Shown: piece by piece, positions 32,743 through 41,287 of the stretch
Layout: each line of letters starts with the position of its first letter
Position numbering within the stretch: the stretch's first letter is position 1
NCBI GenBank assembly: GCA_027485695.1
Contig: JAIXQO010000003.1
Location: 558,001 to 622,000 of the forward strand
Length of the DNA stretch: 64,000 bases
DNA from: Pseudomonadota bacterium
GTDB taxonomy: Bacteria > Bdellovibrionota > UBA1018
Direction of reading: 5' to 3'
Notes under the pieces: model-generated
What the model was told of the DNA's origin: nothing
The model's database searches: none
Seen by the model: only the letters and a program-made list of their open reading frames with translations
Translations under genes and position numbers: made by a program

Positions 32743-35519
32743 GACTGGTTCATCTCGTTTTGTAGTTCATCTAAAATCGGGTCAACGGCGAGCTCGCGGA
32801 TCTGCATAGGATTCAGCGTCTGCCGCACGACGTTCTGCGAAGGTGCCGACCACGAGTAGTACCTCGGGTCGAAAATCACGATCGAACCGCGATCGGTTGC
32901 GGAACGAATGAGGCGACCGACGCGTTGCTTGAGCCAGATCATCCGAAGCGGGAAATCGTAATCAAAGAGCCCGAATCGGACGCGCTGCTTACGAGCTTCG
33001 GCGAGCGCTCCACGAGTCATCATTTCGTTCATCTTCTCGATGATGACCATCGAGAGTTGATCGCCCGGGATATCGACTCCCTCACCGTAACGTTCTCCGC
33101 CGACGAGGACGCCACGCGAACATTGTTTGAAATGATCGAGCGCTCGTTTGTCCGTGATGCTATCGAAAACCTCGATGCCGTGTGGTTCGAGGCGTTCGCG
33201 GAGTTTCTCAGCCGCGGCCTTCAGGCGACTATTCGCGCTGAATAGGACAAGCGTACGTCCACCCAAGATTCTGGCCGATTGCTCCGTGAAACTGATGACC
33301 TGCTCGAGATGTTGGGCACTTCCGGGGTTTGCAACTCCACGAGTGATGTAAACGCGCGCTTGGCGAGCGAGATCAAACGGTGACGGAAGTTTCACGAGCG
33401 GCTTTGAGGTCTCGGCACCAACGCGTTTCAAAAAGAAATCGTCGTTCGTTCCGGCCGAAAGAGTGGCAGAAGTGAAAATGGCGCTGCGGATCTCGGAAAA
33501 AAACTCGGATCCATGCGCGGCGACTTCGATTGGGAAAACTCGGATGCGCCAGAGGCTCTCGCGTGAATGCCAGAGCAGAAGACGCAGATCGTTCTCGTCC
33601 TTGCCCAGGGCGCGCTCTAGCGTGGTGATGATCTCTGCGAATCGACTGGTGTAAGGGACGATCGTGTCGATGACGGCAGAGCGGTTCTTGCCGCCACGCG
33701 AGCCAGAGTCCTCTAAGCGCTTGCGGAGTTCTTCGAGTTTATCTGTTACGGTTTTGAGTTTATCGCGGAACTGGGCGAGCACGGCGCTCGATGGATGCTC
33801 GGCGATCGTTTCCAAGCGGAGCGTGTCTTCGTAGCCCAGTGACTCACGATTGCCGCGCGCTTGAATGAGGGATGGAACGAGGCGGCCCCATTCCTTGAAG
33901 CTCTCGACCAGTTGTTCGAGCTGCTCTTGGAACGCGGCGAACTCTTCATTCGAATCAAATGCGGACGCAATTTTGGCGGCATCGCTATAAGAGCGTGGGC
34001 GTCCTTGAGAGCGTAGACGCTCGAATGCGTCTCCCAGTTCGCGTTCAGAGAGTTCTTCGGTATAGGTCTGGGTGAGTTGGTCTTCGAGGTGGTGGGCCTC
34101 ATCAAAAACCACGCTGCGAAGTTTCGGCAGATGCTCGGGCCAATGAAACACCAGGCTATGGTTTGCGACGATGATCTGGCTCTGATGTGCGAGGCGCGCG
34201 CTATTGAAAAAATGGCAGCTCGAGTAAAACGGGCATTGCGGCCCGATCGTCGTTTGATGGTGTGATTTCACCCGCTCAAGCAAATGTCCCATCGGTTCGA
34301 TTCGAGATCGGATGTACGCCGAAACTCGGTCGAGTTCCGCTAGCCGCGAGAGTTTCTGGAATGCCACGATATAAGCGACCGAGTAGCGCTCATGAATCCC
34401 GGCTTGAGTTGCTTCATCCGGCAATTCAATCGCGACTTGATAGAGCTTCCGGAGGCAGAGGTAATTCTCTTGTCCTTTGACGGTGGTTGCGGATGCTTGC
34501 GGTTGATCTGTGATCGCAGCCGCCGTGGAGAAGTCTTTGTCAAAAAGCTGATCTTGCAGTGCCTTGGAGTGGGTAGCGACCACGACCGGGAGTTGCGACT
34601 GCTCGGAGAGTAAGAGGCTCGGGACGAGATACGCCAGGCTTTTTCCGGTTCCTGTGGGTGCTTCGATCGCGACCTTGCCGCCGCGTTCGAATGCCGCGCG
34701 GATTTCATCCGACATGCGTTTTTGCGACGGGCGAATCTGGAGACCTGGAACGACACTCGGCGCGTTCTCGAAGACTTCGTCGAGCTGTTCTTTCGGGAGC
34801 TCCAAGAAATCGGGTGTCTCGCGCTCTTGGTCTTCTTTTTGGAAGGAGCGGAGGTCGCCTAGGCTTTCGCGTTGGAATAGATTCAATAGCGAGAAAGGTT
34901 CTTCCTGCGCGTTTGCGATCGGCTCAAAAAACCAATTCCACCACCAAGCTGGCATTAAGTGCTGGGAGAGTGACGCGATCCACGGGCGCTCCTGTGCACA
35001 GTAATGGTACGCGTACTTCATGACGAACAAAAGGTCGTCACAATCTTGAAGTGCGCGATGAGATTGGGCCGATGTTTCGCCAGCCCAAATTCGCAAGTTT
35101 TCTAGAGAATGCGAGGAGCGTTCCGGCAGAAGTAGTGCTAGCGGCTCAATCGAGTTGTGCACGGTGAACGCAAGCCCACCCAAAAGCGGACTGAGGTGCT
35201 GATCAAGAAAATCCTGCTCCATTTGGCTGTTGTGGGCGACGAGCGGGAGGTCGCTCAAGAACTCCGCCAACCGCGGTGCTAGTGCACTCAGAGGCTCAGC
35301 ATGGGCGACCATTTCATTGGTGATGCCGGTGAGCTGAACAATCGCGCTCGGGATTTCTTTGGAAGGTTTTACGAACGTTTGGAATCGTTCGACGACCTCG
35401 AAGCCGGACATGCGAATAGCGCCGACCTCTATGATCTCATCCTGCGTCGAGGAGAGACCGGTGGTTTCGAAATCGAGCAGAATATAGTCCTGTTGAGGAA
35501 AGATCGGAGAAGATGGCAT
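32739..35519 (-). CDS. dinG: DnaQ-type exonuclease fused to DinG-family helicase
   Basis: 926 residues. Residues 11-165 form a DEDDh 3'-5' exonuclease (LDFETTG with D16/E18, AHNSQMEQDFL, and H154-x4-D159). After a linker comes an XPD/DinG superfamily 2 helicase: EAPTGTGKS (Walker A, 286-294), VVATHSKALQDQL, VVANHSLVFHW, VFDEAHHLED (DEAH, 471-480) and a C-terminal QRVGRLIRS arginine-finger motif. This exonuclease-DinG fusion is known in Firmicutes. Cysteines expected for the [4Fe-4S] cluster are C355, C429 and C435; I find no fourth in the usual place. It probably acts in DNA repair or replication-block resolution. Confidence 0.92.
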   Translation of the reverse strand: MPSSPIFPQQDYILLDFETTGLSSTQDEIIEVGAIRMSGFEVVERFQTFVKPSKEIPSAIVQLTGITNEMVAHAEPLSALAPRLAEFLSDLPLVAHNSQMEQDFLDQHLSPLLGGLAFTVHNSIEPLALLLPERSSHSLENLRIWAGETSAQSHRALQDCDDLLFVMKYAYHYCAQERPWIASLSQHLMPAWWWNWFFEPIANAQEEPFSLLNLFQRESLGDLRSFQKEDQERETPDFLELPKEQLDEVFENAPSVVPGLQIRPSQKRMSDEIRAAFERGGKVAIEAPTGTGKSLAYLVPSLLLSEQSQLPVVVATHSKALQDQLFDKDFSTAAAITDQPQASATTVKGQENYLCLRKLYQVAIELPDEATQAGIHERYSVAYIVAFQKLSRLAELDRVSAYIRSRIEPMGHLLERVKSHHQTTIGPQCPFYSSCHFFNSARLAHQSQIIVANHSLVFHWPEHLPKLRSVVFDEAHHLEDQLTQTYTEELSERELGDAFERLRSQGRPRSYSDAAKIASAFDSNEEFAAFQEQLEQLVESFKEWGRLVPSLIQARGNRESLGYEDTLRLETIAEHPSSAVLAQFRDKLKTVTDKLEELRKRLEDSGSRGGKNRSAVIDTIVPYTSRFAEIITTLERALGKDENDLRLLLWHSRESLWRIRVFPIEVAAHGSEFFSEIRSAIFTSATLSAGTNDDFFLKRVGAETSKPLVKLPSPFDLARQARVYITRGVANPGSAQHLEQVISFTEQSARILGGRTLVLFSANSRLKAAAEKLRERLEPHGIEVFDSITDKRALDHFKQCSRGVLVGGERYGEGVDIPGDQLSMVIIEKMNEMMTRGALAEARKQRVRFGLFDYDFPLRMIWLKQRVGRLIRSATDRGSIVIFDPRYYSWSAPSQNVVRQTLNPMQIRELAVDPILDELQNEMNQS

Positions 35520-35578
35520 GAGGATGGGTGAATTTCACCTATTTCCCGACCGAATTCAACCGTGATAGGGGTGATTGC

Positions 35579-35941
35579 ATGATTAAAGTCTACGAATACG
35601 AGAAATGCGATACGTGCCGTAAAGCGTTGAAGTTTTTGGAAGCAAATGAGGTCGAATACAAACGCATTCCCATCGTCGACCAACCCCCATCCGCCACCGA
35701 GCTTAAGAAAATGCTCGGGTATTTGAAGGCCCGTGGCGGTTCGCTCAAGAATCTTTTCAATACCTCCGGCGTTCAGTACCGTGAACTCGGAATCTCGGAG
35801 CGTATCAAAGGCGGTATGACGGAATCTCAAGCGATCGAGCTGCTCTCGAAAAACGGTAAACTCGTGAAACGTCCGTTCGTGCTGACCGGAGAAGATGGAC
35901 GTGTCGGTTTCAAGCCCGAGGAGTGGAAGTCACTTCTTTAA
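35579..35941 (+). CDS. ArsC/Spx-family thioredoxin-fold protein
   Basis: 120 residues from ATG 35579, preceded by AGGGG; the frame extends upstream to 35528 but across the start region of the divergent gene. YEYEKCDTCRKALKFLE is the N-terminal C-x2-C site, and later KRPFVLTG (the conserved R-P) and GFKPEEWKSLL complete the ArsC-fold. Arsenate reductases usually have C-x5-R; the C-x2-C form is nearer to Spx/MgsR/YffB-type proteins. It is probably a redox-active cytoplasmic reductase or regulator. Confidence 0.85.
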   Translation: MIKVYEYEKCDTCRKALKFLEANEVEYKRIPIVDQPPSATELKKMLGYLKARGGSLKNLFNTSGVQYRELGISERIKGGMTESQAIELLSKNGKLVKRPFVLTGEDGRVGFKPEEWKSLL

Positions 35942-36037
35942 GGACCGAAACTTTTAGAAACAGAATCCAAGAGGTCCTCAGTGTTGAATTCGATTATCTG
36001 ATGAGTCTTCATCGTAGCGGGTGATAGAGGACCCTCG

Positions 36038-36769
36038 ATGCGGATGACTCGTCTGAAAACGATGGCCGGCTTTTTTGGGTTTTTAATCGGTTCGTTGCTT
36101 GTTTCGGCGACGGATGTCCAGGCGGCGCGAGCGCCTTACCAGGTTCTCATCACTTATTTCGAGCCATTTCAAGGTGGTAGCGAGAACTCCGGAGATCGAA
36201 TCGCTCACTTGGTCGAGGCACTCCTCAGGCAGCGAGCGAAAAAATTCCAGAAAATCGATGTCAAACTCTGCGTCTTGCCCGTTCAATACCGCACGGTACT
36301 CAGCCGACTTCAAGATTGTCTCAACGAATCGAGCCATTGGAGTCTGGTGCTCGGCCTCGGGCAAGGATTTGATTTTCGAATCGAAGAGCTAGGGCGCCTT
36401 CGTACCGCAAATATCGCCGACGACTCGCAGGTGAGTAGTGGCCCGAGCGATGATGAGGTTGGACTGAATGCAACCGAGGATTTGATACAGTATTCTCGTC
36501 GAGCGCTGGATCGTTTTCTTGATCTTCGAGTCAAAAAGCCCCGCATTCTCTCTTTCACCCGCTCGGATGATGCGGGCTCATTTGTTTGCAACTATTACGC
36601 GATGCGGGCGGCACATCGGTTGAGTGAGCAGAAAATCGCTTTCGCTTTTTTTCACGTGCCCTCTCCACACTACCTCTATGAAATGAAAACCGGCTGGGAC
36701 GAAGTCGCCGAGGATTTGGCTGATTTCATCCAGATCGCTTCGCGTACTCGGCCCTCGACGTCGGGCTGA
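36038..36769 (+). CDS. Exported pyroglutamyl-peptidase (C15) homologue
   Basis: 243 residues. An N-terminal hydrophobic signal (cleavage near VQA-A) precedes a complete C15-like domain: ITYFEPFQGGSENSG at the start, GLGQGFDFRIEELGRLRTAN (catalytic Glu region), SDDAGSFVCNYYAM (catalytic Cys of the S-x-D-A-G-x-F/Y-V-C-N motif) and FFHVPSPHYL (catalytic His). Ordinary Pcp enzymes are cytoplasmic and remove N-terminal pyroglutamate; this one seems exported, suggesting it processes extracellular or periplasmic peptides. AGAGGACC precedes the ATG. Confidence 0.82.
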   Translation: MRMTRLKTMAGFFGFLIGSLLVSATDVQAARAPYQVLITYFEPFQGGSENSGDRIAHLVEALLRQRAKKFQKIDVKLCVLPVQYRTVLSRLQDCLNESSHWSLVLGLGQGFDFRIEELGRLRTANIADDSQVSSGPSDDEVGLNATEDLIQYSRRALDRFLDLRVKKPRILSFTRSDDAGSFVCNYYAMRAAHRLSEQKIAFAFFHVPSPHYLYEMKTGWDEVAEDLADFIQIASRTRPSTSG

Positions 36770-36867
36770 GGAGGTGTGTCCTGAAGGTCTCACCTTCATT
36801 GTTAAGTCCGTCACAGGCCTGACACCAAACTCCGAAACGTTTGTTGTAGAGAGAGGACCACCACCTC

Positions 36868-37326
36868 ATGAGTGAAATGAAGACGGGCCAGATTGCTGTA
36901 GTGCTGACGGACGATGGCGGAGCCGAACGTTGGATCGATACTTTTTCCGATGAGCGAGAGATCGCTCGGCTGGAGCAAGCGATCGAAGGCGGTGAGGAGT
37001 TTCCCCTCGAGCAAGTCTATACTCTCAGGGAAAAACAGAAGAAAGAAGACGACTCATTCGGAGACTATGTTGAGTCGCTTCTCTCTCAGCCGTTTATACG
37101 CCCTGAGATCCAGTCCCATGGGGTTGCCTGGATGAAATCCAAACTTCGAATCGAAGAGTTCCGCAAACAGGAACAAGACGCCGCTCAAACGATCGCGGAG
37201 TTTGCATTGATTCAGTATTGGAAAAATCCGCAGCAATCGGATTTTACATTATCTGGGCGAGACGCCGAGGTGCGTGTCCGCATCTTTAAACTCGCCAAAG
37301 TGGTTCGCGGCGCGATGTCCGCTTGA
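36868..37326 (+). CDS. Cytoplasmic protein of unknown function
   Basis: 152 residues, no signal peptide, acidic and helical with many Glu/Gln/Lys. It starts with a strand-like GQIAVVLTDDGGAERWIDTF and then helices. GAGAGGACC precedes the ATG at 36868. The 3' end lies 34 bases before the likely start of the phosphatase-fold gene, so co-transcription is likely. No family is recognised. Confidence 0.65.
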   Translation: MSEMKTGQIAVVLTDDGGAERWIDTFSDEREIARLEQAIEGGEEFPLEQVYTLREKQKKEDDSFGDYVESLLSQPFIRPEIQSHGVAWMKSKLRIEEFRKQEQDAAQTIAEFALIQYWKNPQQSDFTLSGRDAEVRVRIFKLAKVVRGAMSA

Positions 37327-37360
37327 GCTTGAGAATGATCCAGGCGAGTATCGGCAGCAA

Positions 37361-38254
37361 GTGAACATACTTCTGCTCAATCTTTGGTTGATGAAAGTCG
37401 GTTTTCACGGTGTTAGCCGTGAAAATCGCAGCCGAATTGAGCTTTTTCTCAAAACCGTTCAACGTGCCGACCTGGATGGCATTGCCCTTTGCGAAGTCTG
37501 GAACGCCGATGCGCGAGGCCAGCTGGTGCAAGGTTTGAAGGCGATGGGCTACCAGGTCCATCATACGCCTGCACCGTGGTTCGGCTTCGGTGATGGCCTA
37601 CTCATCGCGACCCGTTTCGAAACGATTGAAATCAAGATCGCACGACCCTTTGTCACCCGCACTCACTGGACGGAGTATTTCGCTACGAAGCGCGCTATGG
37701 CCATTCGTGCGCGTTTGGGTGATGGACGCGAATTTTGGTGGGTCCATACGCATACCGGTGCGGTTGGGTTTCATCCCAAACGGGATTGTTTCGATCAGGC
37801 GGGGATCGCTCGTTTGGAGCGGCAATTCGCGCATTTGGCCGAGTTTTGCCGAGAATTGCGAGAGGCTGCACCGGAGCTTCCGCTGATTTTAACTGGAGAT
37901 CTCAACTGTCATTGGTCTAGTTACGTGGGGGCCGGGAAGTTCGCGGATACGCTTTCAGGAGCGTTTGAAAAACTACTCAGCGGCTATGGTCATTCCTCGC
38001 TCGTTTTTGGAAGCCAATCTCCGAGTATACCGACTTTTTCTCGGAATAATCCCTGGGTGAAGGCGGGTTGGCACGCGGGATATCCGGATGAAACGACGGA
38101 CTATATTTTACTCTCTGATCCGAGCTTTCGACTGAGGCTAAAAAAATCCGAAATCGTTTTTGATGGACGTGAAAGTGCGTTCTTCGGCGAGACCCCGATT
38201 GTGTCCGATCACTTCGGCATCGTGTCCAGTTTTACGTGGAATTCAAATACATGA
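37361..38254 (+). CDS. Endonuclease/exonuclease/phosphatase-fold enzyme (sphingomyelinase/DNase I-like)
   Basis: 297 residues from GTG 37361, which places the first strand NILLLNLWLM right after the start as in the family; GTG 37274 in the same frame would overlap the previous gene. Motifs: ALCEVWN (metal-binding Glu), FWWVHTHTG, LTGDLNCHW (catalytic Asp/Asn) and IVSDHFGI (catalytic Asp-His). These define the metal-dependent EEP phosphohydrolase superfamily, which includes neutral sphingomyelinases and nucleases. No signal peptide is visible. It is followed after 164 bases by a ceramidase homologue, which favours a lipid substrate but does not prove it. Confidence 0.82.
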   Translation: MNILLLNLWLMKVGFHGVSRENRSRIELFLKTVQRADLDGIALCEVWNADARGQLVQGLKAMGYQVHHTPAPWFGFGDGLLIATRFETIEIKIARPFVTRTHWTEYFATKRAMAIRARLGDGREFWWVHTHTGAVGFHPKRDCFDQAGIARLERQFAHLAEFCRELREAAPELPLILTGDLNCHWSSYVGAGKFADTLSGAFEKLLSGYGHSSLVFGSQSPSIPTFSRNNPWVKAGWHAGYPDETTDYILLSDPSFRLRLKKSEIVFDGRESAFFGETPIVSDHFGIVSSFTWNSNT

Positions 38255-38417
38255 CATCGACTCGCCGTCACGAAAATGGCCGAACCTATTGAACTGCGTA
38301 GAGCGCTACGCAGTCTTCGCGATAGACACTGTAATCTCGACAAAATATCGGTAAATTACGCGCCGATTTCGCCTGACGACTCATTGTAGAAATCAGCCCA
38401 GACTCTAAAATAGAAGT

Positions 38418-39989
38418 ATGGATGGTTTTCCTTACCGAATCGGCAGATCAAAAATTGAGATGACGCCCGAAGCGAAAAACCAAGTGCTGATGGGGTGGGG
38501 TGATCCGCTCCATCGCGCGAGACGAGTAGCGGCTCCTCTCCATGTTCGCGCTATTCGCGTACAAGACGATCGTGAGAACGTCATTTTTTTTGTTCAGCTC
38601 GATCTCTGTATGGTGAGTGAGTATTTGCATTCGAAAATTCTTTCATATGTCCGCGAGTCTAAAATTCCAGAACTAGCCTCACTCCAGGACTCCGAGCTGG
38701 TTTTGGCCGCTAATCATACGCATGCGGCGCCGGGTGGCTATTGTCGAGAGATCGTCTATCAAGTCGGTTCTCTGGGGATGGACGAGGAATGGGTGCAACG
38801 AATTGCGGAGCGAACTCGCACGGCTTTGGAGCAATCCTGTGAGGAGTCTGTCCCTGCGAATCTAGTTCGATTGACTGGCACTATTCCTGAGAACTCTCGA
38901 ATTCAACACAATCGTTCCTTAGAGGCGTACTTACACAATCCCGACCGTCCGGACGACCGAGGTGTTGATCCTGAATTTCCCATTCTTCACTTCGTCGGGG
39001 ATTCGCAGGAGTCGTTGGCCGTCATGAGTTTTCTCGGCTTGCATGGCACCTGCATTCATCAAGATCAGAACGTGATTCACCCCGATCACAAAGGGTTGGC
39101 TTCTCAGAGTATGGAAGCGACGGCTCTCAGTGATCGTTTCGTCGCGCTCTTTTTGCAGGGAGCGGCCGGGGATCAAACTTCGAATTTTCAATCGCACACG
39201 CCGAATGATTTTCATCGTGGTGTAAGTCCGAATGATTTCGAAAACGCAAAATACGTAGCCGAAGTTCAAGTCGAAGCGATCGGACGGGCCATCCATCTCC
39301 AAACCGGAGTCGAGGAAATTCGAGGCGTCATTCAATCGGTTCGCACGCGGGTGGATTTTTTTCCTCCCGGTTCTGAACAGGGGCCTTCAATAGGGCTTCC
39401 GATGGTGTTCAGTACGCAAGAGGGCCTAGCCCCCAGTCGTTGGCTGACTCAGACGCTGGGTTGGCTTCAAGGTCGTCAGCAGCAGGGGCAAACTCCTCAA
39501 GGACTTTTGCACGCAGGCAAAAATCGTGCATTAGATGGGTTCGAGAGAAGGATTTTTTGTTTTAGTCTGGACGGAGTAGCGCAGTTCAGTCGTACGTTTT
39601 TCTGGTTACATCCTGTTCTGAAACGGTTGCGTGAGTTATCGATGCGGGGTGAACTTGATCAACTCCCGCTCCTCCCTGAATACCAGTCGATTTCCGTACT
39701 AAGAATTGGACAGCAGGCGATTGTTGCTGCTCCCGGGGAGTTTACGTTGCAGGCGAGTCGGCGCTTGTTAGGGGAACTCGGTGAGGCACGGACCATTTTC
39801 TTGGGCTATGCAAACGGCTACGGAAGTTACGTGACTACTCCCGAGGAATACGATCTTCAACGTTACGAAGGCGCGAGTACGCTTTACGGCCGAGGAACGC
39901 TATCGACTTATCAAGCAGCGCTTCGTGAAATACTGAGACGGACGTTTCGGTTCGACGACGCAACCGTGGAGTGGACAAAACAAGCATGA
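38418..39989 (+). CDS. Neutral ceramidase homologue, cytoplasmic form
   Basis: 523 residues. It matches the neutral/alkaline ceramidase family: MGWGDP near the start, LAANHTHAAPGGYC (zinc His102 region), IQHNRSLEAYLHNP, GLHGTCIHQ (zinc His), LQGAAGDQTSN, a C-terminal PGEFTLQASRR (zinc Glu) and GYANGYGSYVTTPEEY with the conserved Tyr. Known members hydrolyse ceramide to sphingosine and fatty acid. Two oddities: no signal peptide, although bacterial ceramidases are normally exported, and T254 where the catalytic Ser of the N-x-S-P-N motif is expected. The stop overlaps the next start by ATGA (39986-39989). Confidence 0.88.
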   Translation: MDGFPYRIGRSKIEMTPEAKNQVLMGWGDPLHRARRVAAPLHVRAIRVQDDRENVIFFVQLDLCMVSEYLHSKILSYVRESKIPELASLQDSELVLAANHTHAAPGGYCREIVYQVGSLGMDEEWVQRIAERTRTALEQSCEESVPANLVRLTGTIPENSRIQHNRSLEAYLHNPDRPDDRGVDPEFPILHFVGDSQESLAVMSFLGLHGTCIHQDQNVIHPDHKGLASQSMEATALSDRFVALFLQGAAGDQTSNFQSHTPNDFHRGVSPNDFENAKYVAEVQVEAIGRAIHLQTGVEEIRGVIQSVRTRVDFFPPGSEQGPSIGLPMVFSTQEGLAPSRWLTQTLGWLQGRQQQGQTPQGLLHAGKNRALDGFERRIFCFSLDGVAQFSRTFFWLHPVLKRLRELSMRGELDQLPLLPEYQSISVLRIGQQAIVAAPGEFTLQASRRLLGELGEARTIFLGYANGYGSYVTTPEEYDLQRYEGASTLYGRGTLSTYQAALREILRRTFRFDDATVEWTKQA

Positions 39990-41287
39990 GCACCACCGCC
40001 GGAACCTCTCTCGCGAATTGGGCGGCTACATTTGATTTTCAGCCTCAAGAATTCCACACTCCGAGCCAATTGGATGAGATCGCAGCGATCGTGCGTTCCT
40101 CGGCGCGGCGAAATGGGAAACTTCGCGTATTTGGCGCGCGTCACAGCTGGAATCCTTTGATCGCAACTTCTCAAACCAGTTTAAGCCTCGAGCGGTTCTC
40201 TGGAATTGAATCCGTCGATGGCTCCGCCGTTTGGGTCAAAGCCGGAACCACGATTCACGAGGTGGGAAACCTGCTTGCGCGCCTGAATCTTTCGCTCGAG
40301 AACCAGGGCGATATTGATTGCCAAAGTCTGGCCGGCGCGATCTCCACTGGTACGCACGGGACGGGGATCGGTTTTGGTCCAGTTGCTTCGCAGGTTTCCG
40401 GAATCAAAATCCTCCACGCCGATGGATCGCACCGTACCTATACCCGAGACAACCCTGAGTGGTCGGCGCTCGTGATCTCGCTCGGCGCCCACGGTGTCGT
40501 GACTCATTACCGGATCAACTGCGTGCCGATGGAAAACTATTCGATGCGCTCGGAGAAAATCTCGTGGGACGAATTTGTTTCGACCTGGGATTCGAGATCG
40601 TATTCGACCCGCAACTACGAAGCGTTCTGGTTTCCCAATCATGACGAAGTGATCGCCAAGATCACGGAGCTGAGTCAGGACACGAGACTCCAGCTGCCGT
40701 TCAATAAGTCCGGAGTCGGCGCACGGCTGGAAAACAGCGCCTGGTGGTTGCTCTCCGAAGTTTCACGTCTCGGCCCCAGAGGCGCCCGGTTCGCCGCTCA
40801 AACCGCGCACCGCCTAGCGAGTGATGAGCGTTGTAATGGCCCGATTCACCGAATTTTTCCGACTGACCGATCGGTCAGGTTTTTCGAAACCGAGTATGCG
40901 TTCGATTTTTCTGTCAGTTCGGACCTGCTTCGAGAGCTCAAACGTTGGTTCCAGGTCGAGATGCCCTATGTGCATTTTCCGCTCGAGATCCGTTCATGCG
41001 CCGGGGACTCGCAGTGGTTGAGTCCAACTCAGAATCGGCCGACCTTGTTCATCGCTGCGCATATGTACCGAAAAATGGAGTACCGTGCGTATTTCAAGCA
41101 ACTCCAGGCGATTTTCGATCAATTCGGTGGTCGTCCGCATTGGGGTAAGATGCATGATTTGGAGGCGAAACAAATCAACGAGCGTTATCCGAGACTCTCG
41201 GATTTTCTCAAGGTTCGTCGTAAGCTAGATCCGAACGGTTTATTCCTGAATCCCTATCTGGAGCGCCTCTGGGGCGTGACTACATGA
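39986..41287 (+). CDS. FAD-linked oxidase, alditol oxidase / D-arabinono-1,4-lactone oxidase type
   Basis: 433 residues from ATG 39986 (ATGA overlap with the ceramidase gene; GTG 39971 is in frame but less likely). The N-terminal FAD domain has VFGARHSWNPL, where His53 corresponds to the covalent-flavin His of AldO, then CQSLAGAISTGTHGTG (flavin-binding). The C-terminal ALO domain has PHWGKMHDL and VRRKLDPNGLFLNPYLERL, the family's end. It should oxidise a hydroxyl of a sugar alcohol, lactone or similar substrate with oxygen or another acceptor. No signal peptide. It is coupled on both sides in a three-gene operon. Confidence 0.9.
   Translation: MSTTAGTSLANWAATFDFQPQEFHTPSQLDEIAAIVRSSARRNGKLRVFGARHSWNPLIATSQTSLSLERFSGIESVDGSAVWVKAGTTIHEVGNLLARLNLSLENQGDIDCQSLAGAISTGTHGTGIGFGPVASQVSGIKILHADGSHRTYTRDNPEWSALVISLGAHGVVTHYRINCVPMENYSMRSEKISWDEFVSTWDSRSYSTRNYEAFWFPNHDEVIAKITELSQDTRLQLPFNKSGVGARLENSAWWLLSEVSRLGPRGARFAAQTAHRLASDERCNGPIHRIFPTDRSVRFFETEYAFDFSVSSDLLRELKRWFQVEMPYVHFPLEIRSCAGDSQWLSPTQNRPTLFIAAHMYRKMEYRAYFKQLQAIFDQFGGRPHWGKMHDLEAKQINERYPRLSDFLKVRRKLDPNGLFLNPYLERLWGVTT

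Noticed and set aside
38293-38314. 9-bp hairpin (ACTGCGTAG/CTACGCAGT) after the phosphatase-fold gene
   Set aside because: No T-run follows on either strand, so it is not called a terminator.
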